Positions 4,608 to 7,282 of a stretch of 7,282 nt of DNA are shown here, in pieces. The position numbers were made by a program, and so were the translations under genes. The notes beneath the pieces were generated by a model, which did not search any database, was not told where the DNA came from, and saw only the letters and a list, made by a program, of their open reading frames with translations. Source of the stretch: an uncultured Clostridia bacterium (lineage in GTDB: Bacteria; Bacillota; Clostridia; Christensenellales; Borkfalkiaceae); NCBI GenBank assembly GCA_947629725.1, contig CANREU010000073.1:1-7282 (forward strand), in the 5' to 3' direction. Position 1 is the first letter of the stretch, and every line of letters starts with the position of its first letter.

Positions 4608-7282
4608 ATGAAGCAGAAGGTCGGTGCCCTGAAAGTGACCTGTGCGGCCCTTCTTGCCGCTGCAATGGCGGCGTCGCTGTGCCTCTCGGCGCTTTTCCCG
4701 CTTTCCCGTGCGTTTTCGTTTACGGCGGAGGCGGAGAGCGGCGTCTCCGTCACGGAGGAGAACGGCGTAAAGAAGTATATCATCAACGACAAGGTGCGCA
4801 TCACCCCGCTCTCCGATACGGTGGTCCGCATCGAGGAGAAGGGGAAGAACGGCTTTGAAGACCGCGAGACGTACTACGTCCTCGGACGGGAAGATTTTAC
4901 AGCCCCCGCTTCCTCCTATACGGCGGAGGGAGAGGAGGTGCGCATCACGGCGGGCGGCTACCGCGTCCACGTGCCCGCGGAGGCCGCTACCCTCGAGGGC
5001 GTTTACGTAACGGACGCGCAGAACACCGTTTTATACCGCTACAACGGCGTGAGCCTTCCCAACACCTATCTCCCGTCCCCCTCGGAGGACATCCGCGGCT
5101 GGTATTTCTCGGATAACCCCCGCATCGTCCCCGGGGACCGCGGCTACTCCGTTCACGACGACGGGCTCGAGCTCAACGGCTGGGATTTCGAGAGCGAGGC
5201 GCCCGACGTATACATCTTCGTCCCCGACAGCTACACCCGCTTCTGCGAGGACTTCGTCACCCTCACGGGCAAGAGCAACCTCGTCGACCTCAAGGAGCTC
5301 GGCTATTGGGACTCCCGCTGGTTCATCTACGATTCCGAACTCGCCCTGCAACAGGTGCAGGACTATCTCGACAGGGGGTATAGCATCGACGTCCTCGTCA
5401 TCGACACCAACTGGCGCGAGGGCGCGGTCAACGAGCCGGGCTCGACGGAGGAGCCTTCGACGGGCGGCATGGGCTACAACATCGACCAAAATCTCTTCCC
5501 CAACATGAAGGAGACCCTCCAAAAGCTCCACGACATGGGGGTGAACGTGATCTTCAACGATCACCCGGAGCCCACGAAGGACAATCTGAACGGGCTCGAG
5601 GACGATGAGATCGAATACCGCAGCAAGAGCCTTAAAGGCATTCTCTCGCTCGGGCTCGACATGTGGTGGTACGACAGGAACTGGCACACCGCCCTGAACT
5701 CCGCCGACCCCGATCTCTCGGTGTTCGCGTGGGGCATGTATGCTTTCCAATTTATTGAGAACGAATATTACGAGGAGCTCGCGGAGGAGGACGGGCTCGG
5801 GGAATACGCCCGCCGCGCCATCATCATGGGCAACGTCGACGGGTGCATGCATGGAAACTGGAAATACGGTTCCGACCTCTCGGCGCACCGCTACACCATC
5901 CAGTGGACGGGGGACATCGGCGTCGACGAGCATGCCCTCGGCATGGAGATCCGCGACGCCGTCTTCGGCAGCGTGGAGAACGGCATTCCCTATGTGAGTT
6001 CCGACCTCGGCGGCCACACAGCGTCCGTCACCGACGATATGTACGCCCGCTGGCTGCAATACGGCGCGCTCTCCACGATCACCCGCGTCCACTGCACGCA
6101 CGTGTATTACTGTCATCAGGAGGGCAGGATGCCGTGGCTCTTCGGCGAGACGGCGGAAGAGGTCGTGAAGGAATACGTCGGCATGAAATACAACCTCATG
6201 CCCACCTACTACTCCCTTGCGGCGGAGAACGCCGCGACGGGGCTCCCCATCCTCCGCAGGCTCGACATCGTCTACCCGCAGTATGAGGAGGCCTCCCGCA
6301 ACGACGAATACCTCCTCGGCGAGGGGGTGCTGATCGCGCCCATCAACGAGGCGTATTCCTCCTCGAGTTTCGACGAGGGCTTCTTCACCCACACCGAAAA
6401 CGGGATCAAAAAGAACGGCCTCCTCGGGAGCTACTATGCGAATGCAACTTGCAGCGGGGATCCCGTCTACACGCAGTCCGACAACAACTTCGTGTACGAC
6501 TGGGTGCTCGCCGCGCCGAAGGGGCTTCCCACCGACAACTTCTCCATCAACTGGAAGGGCAGCTTCACGGTGGGGGACGCGGACATGAAGTTCACCTTCT
6601 TCGCGGACGACAGGGTGCAGGTCCGCATCGACGGCGAGATGGTCGTCAACAGCGAGAAGACGGGCACCAACGAATACGACGTCCTCTTCGAGACGGACTA
6701 CTATAAGGCGGGCACGACCCACGAGATCGAGATAAAGTATGTGGAAGACGGCAACAACGCGCACTTCTATATGTACGGCATCCCCGCGGCGCGGAAGGGG
6801 GTCTCCTACTGCTACGACTCCCGCGAGGTCTTCCTCCCCGACGGGACGTGGATCGACGTTTGGTCGGGCAAGGAGTATGAGGGCCCCTACACCTACACGG
6901 TGACCCATCCCCTCGAAACTTCGCCCGTGTTCGTGCGCAAGGGGGCTTTGAACGTCCTCGCGCCCGACATGAAGAATTTGAGCGAGAAGGATTGGAGCGA
7001 GCTCACCCTCGACGCCTATCCCTCCGCAAGCAAGGCGACGGAGGCGTATAAGTTCGGCAAGTCCCGCACGACGGCGATCTCCGCGGAGGCGGCAGAGGGG
7101 AAATACACCATCACGATCGGCGCGGCGGCCGGCGAGTTCGACGGCGCGAAGGCGTTTACGAGCCGCAAGTGGAACATCCGCCTGCACGCCTATGAGGAGC
7201 TCGGCGGCGTGAAGAGCGTCACCGTGAACGGCAAGCGGGTCTCGGGGCTCTCCTACTACGCGCAGGACAGCATGGCTTCCCC
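4608..7282 (+). CDS. Secreted GH31-family alpha-glycosidase with inserted PA14 domain (3' end outside window)
   Basis: The frame is open from ATG 4608 to the window edge: 891 codons, no stop. Residues 1 to about 45 are a Sec signal peptide (MKQKVG, long hydrophobic run), with no lipobox, so the enzyme is exported. An N-terminal beta domain precedes a GH31 (beta/alpha)8 barrel at about 215-600, with LGYWDSRW (231-238), IDTNW (Asp266), FNDHPEP (316-322), WWYDRNW with the expected nucleophile Asp356, RYTIQWTGD with the expected acid/base Asp436, and SDLGGH (465-470). Residues about 604-725 are a PA14 domain starting GLLGSYYA, likely sugar-binding. After it come the GH31 proximal beta domain (FLPDGTWIDVWSG, then SPVFVRKGAL) and a distal beta domain cut by the window edge. 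GH31 enzymes retain configuration and act on alpha-linked sugars (glucose, xylose, galactose and others) or transfer them. The nucleophile context differs from the common DMNE and DFGE types, so the substrate is open. Control by the divergent AraC regulator is likely. Confidence 0.9.
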   Translation, partial: MKQKVGALKVTCAALLAAAMAASLCLSALFPLSRAFSFTAEAESGVSVTEENGVKKYIINDKVRITPLSDTVVRIEEKGKNGFEDRETYYVLGREDFTAPASSYTAEGEEVRITAGGYRVHVPAEAATLEGVYVTDAQNTVLYRYNGVSLPNTYLPSPSEDIRGWYFSDNPRIVPGDRGYSVHDDGLELNGWDFESEAPDVYIFVPDSYTRFCEDFVTLTGKSNLVDLKELGYWDSRWFIYDSELALQQVQDYLDRGYSIDVLVIDTNWREGAVNEPGSTEEPSTGGMGYNIDQNLFPNMKETLQKLHDMGVNVIFNDHPEPTKDNLNGLEDDEIEYRSKSLKGILSLGLDMWWYDRNWHTALNSADPDLSVFAWGMYAFQFIENEYYEELAEEDGLGEYARRAIIMGNVDGCMHGNWKYGSDLSAHRYTIQWTGDIGVDEHALGMEIRDAVFGSVENGIPYVSSDLGGHTASVTDDMYARWLQYGALSTITRVHCTHVYYCHQEGRMPWLFGETAEEVVKEYVGMKYNLMPTYYSLAAENAATGLPILRRLDIVYPQYEEASRNDEYLLGEGVLIAPINEAYSSSSFDEGFFTHTENGIKKNGLLGSYYANATCSGDPVYTQSDNNFVYDWVLAAPKGLPTDNFSINWKGSFTVGDADMKFTFFADDRVQVRIDGEMVVNSEKTGTNEYDVLFETDYYKAGTTHEIEIKYVEDGNNAHFYMYGIPAARKGVSYCYDSREVFLPDGTWIDVWSGKEYEGPYTYTVTHPLETSPVFVRKGALNVLAPDMKNLSEKDWSELTLDAYPSASKATEAYKFGKSRTTAISAEAAEGKYTITIGAAAGEFDGAKAFTSRKWNIRLHAYEELGGVKSVTVNGKRVSGLSYYAQDSMAS

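Noticed and set aside
5000..7161. Further CGTTTACG matches at 5000-5007 and 7153-7160 as extra operators
   Set aside because: They are short, lie inside GH31 coding sequence, encode ordinary residues and lack the flanking matches shared by the two intergenic sites.
5031..7187. A 718-codon open frame on the - strand
   Set aside because: It lies wholly antisense to the GH31 gene, is a low-complexity V/R/E/H-rich translation typical of GC-rich antisense frames, and has no recognisable domain, whereas the + frame carries clear GH31 motifs.

Overview
The window looks like a fragment of a GC-rich Gram-positive-type genome, most plausibly an anaerobic, gut-associated member of the Clostridia. This is inferred from style, not from a marker gene. 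The signs are strong AGGAGG-type ribosome binding sites, sigma-A-like promoters, a BspA-type leucine-rich-repeat protein, a lipoprotein with a classical lipobox, an AraC-family regulator and a secreted GH31 glycosidase. No rRNA, tRNA, CRISPR array, transposase or phage gene was seen.

Layout from left to right. (1) Positions 1-1302, + strand: the C-terminal part of a BspA-like leucine-rich-repeat protein whose start lies outside the window. (2) Positions 1303-1870: a non-coding gap between two converging genes, packed with seven small palindromic repeats of two alternating families and ending in terminators for the gene to the right. (3) Positions 1871-3412, - strand: a surface lipoprotein with a jelly-roll-like middle and a C-terminal SGNH/GDSL esterase domain, with its own promoter. 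(4) Positions 3565-4431, - strand: an AraC-family transcription factor with a terminator overlapping its stop codon. (5) Positions 4432-4607: an AT-rich divergent regulatory region with two overlapping, oppositely directed promoters and a structured leader. (6) Positions 4608-7282, + strand: a secreted GH31 alpha-glycosidase with an inserted PA14 domain, running off the right edge.

The last three genes form a plausible small carbohydrate-use locus. A secreted GH31 enzyme would release alpha-linked sugars, a cell-surface SGNH esterase could remove acyl groups from the same glycan, and the AraC protein between them could control both. The best support is a 23-base sequence (20 of 23 identical by eye) found just upstream of the esterase promoter and again between the AraC start and the glycosidase promoter. 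It is a good candidate for the AraC operator. The substrate cannot be read from the sequence.

Nothing here is clearly a new biological system. The observations most worth following are the palindromic repeat family with compensating arm changes, the shared candidate operator, and the unusual nucleophile motif and PA14 placement in the GH31 enzyme.
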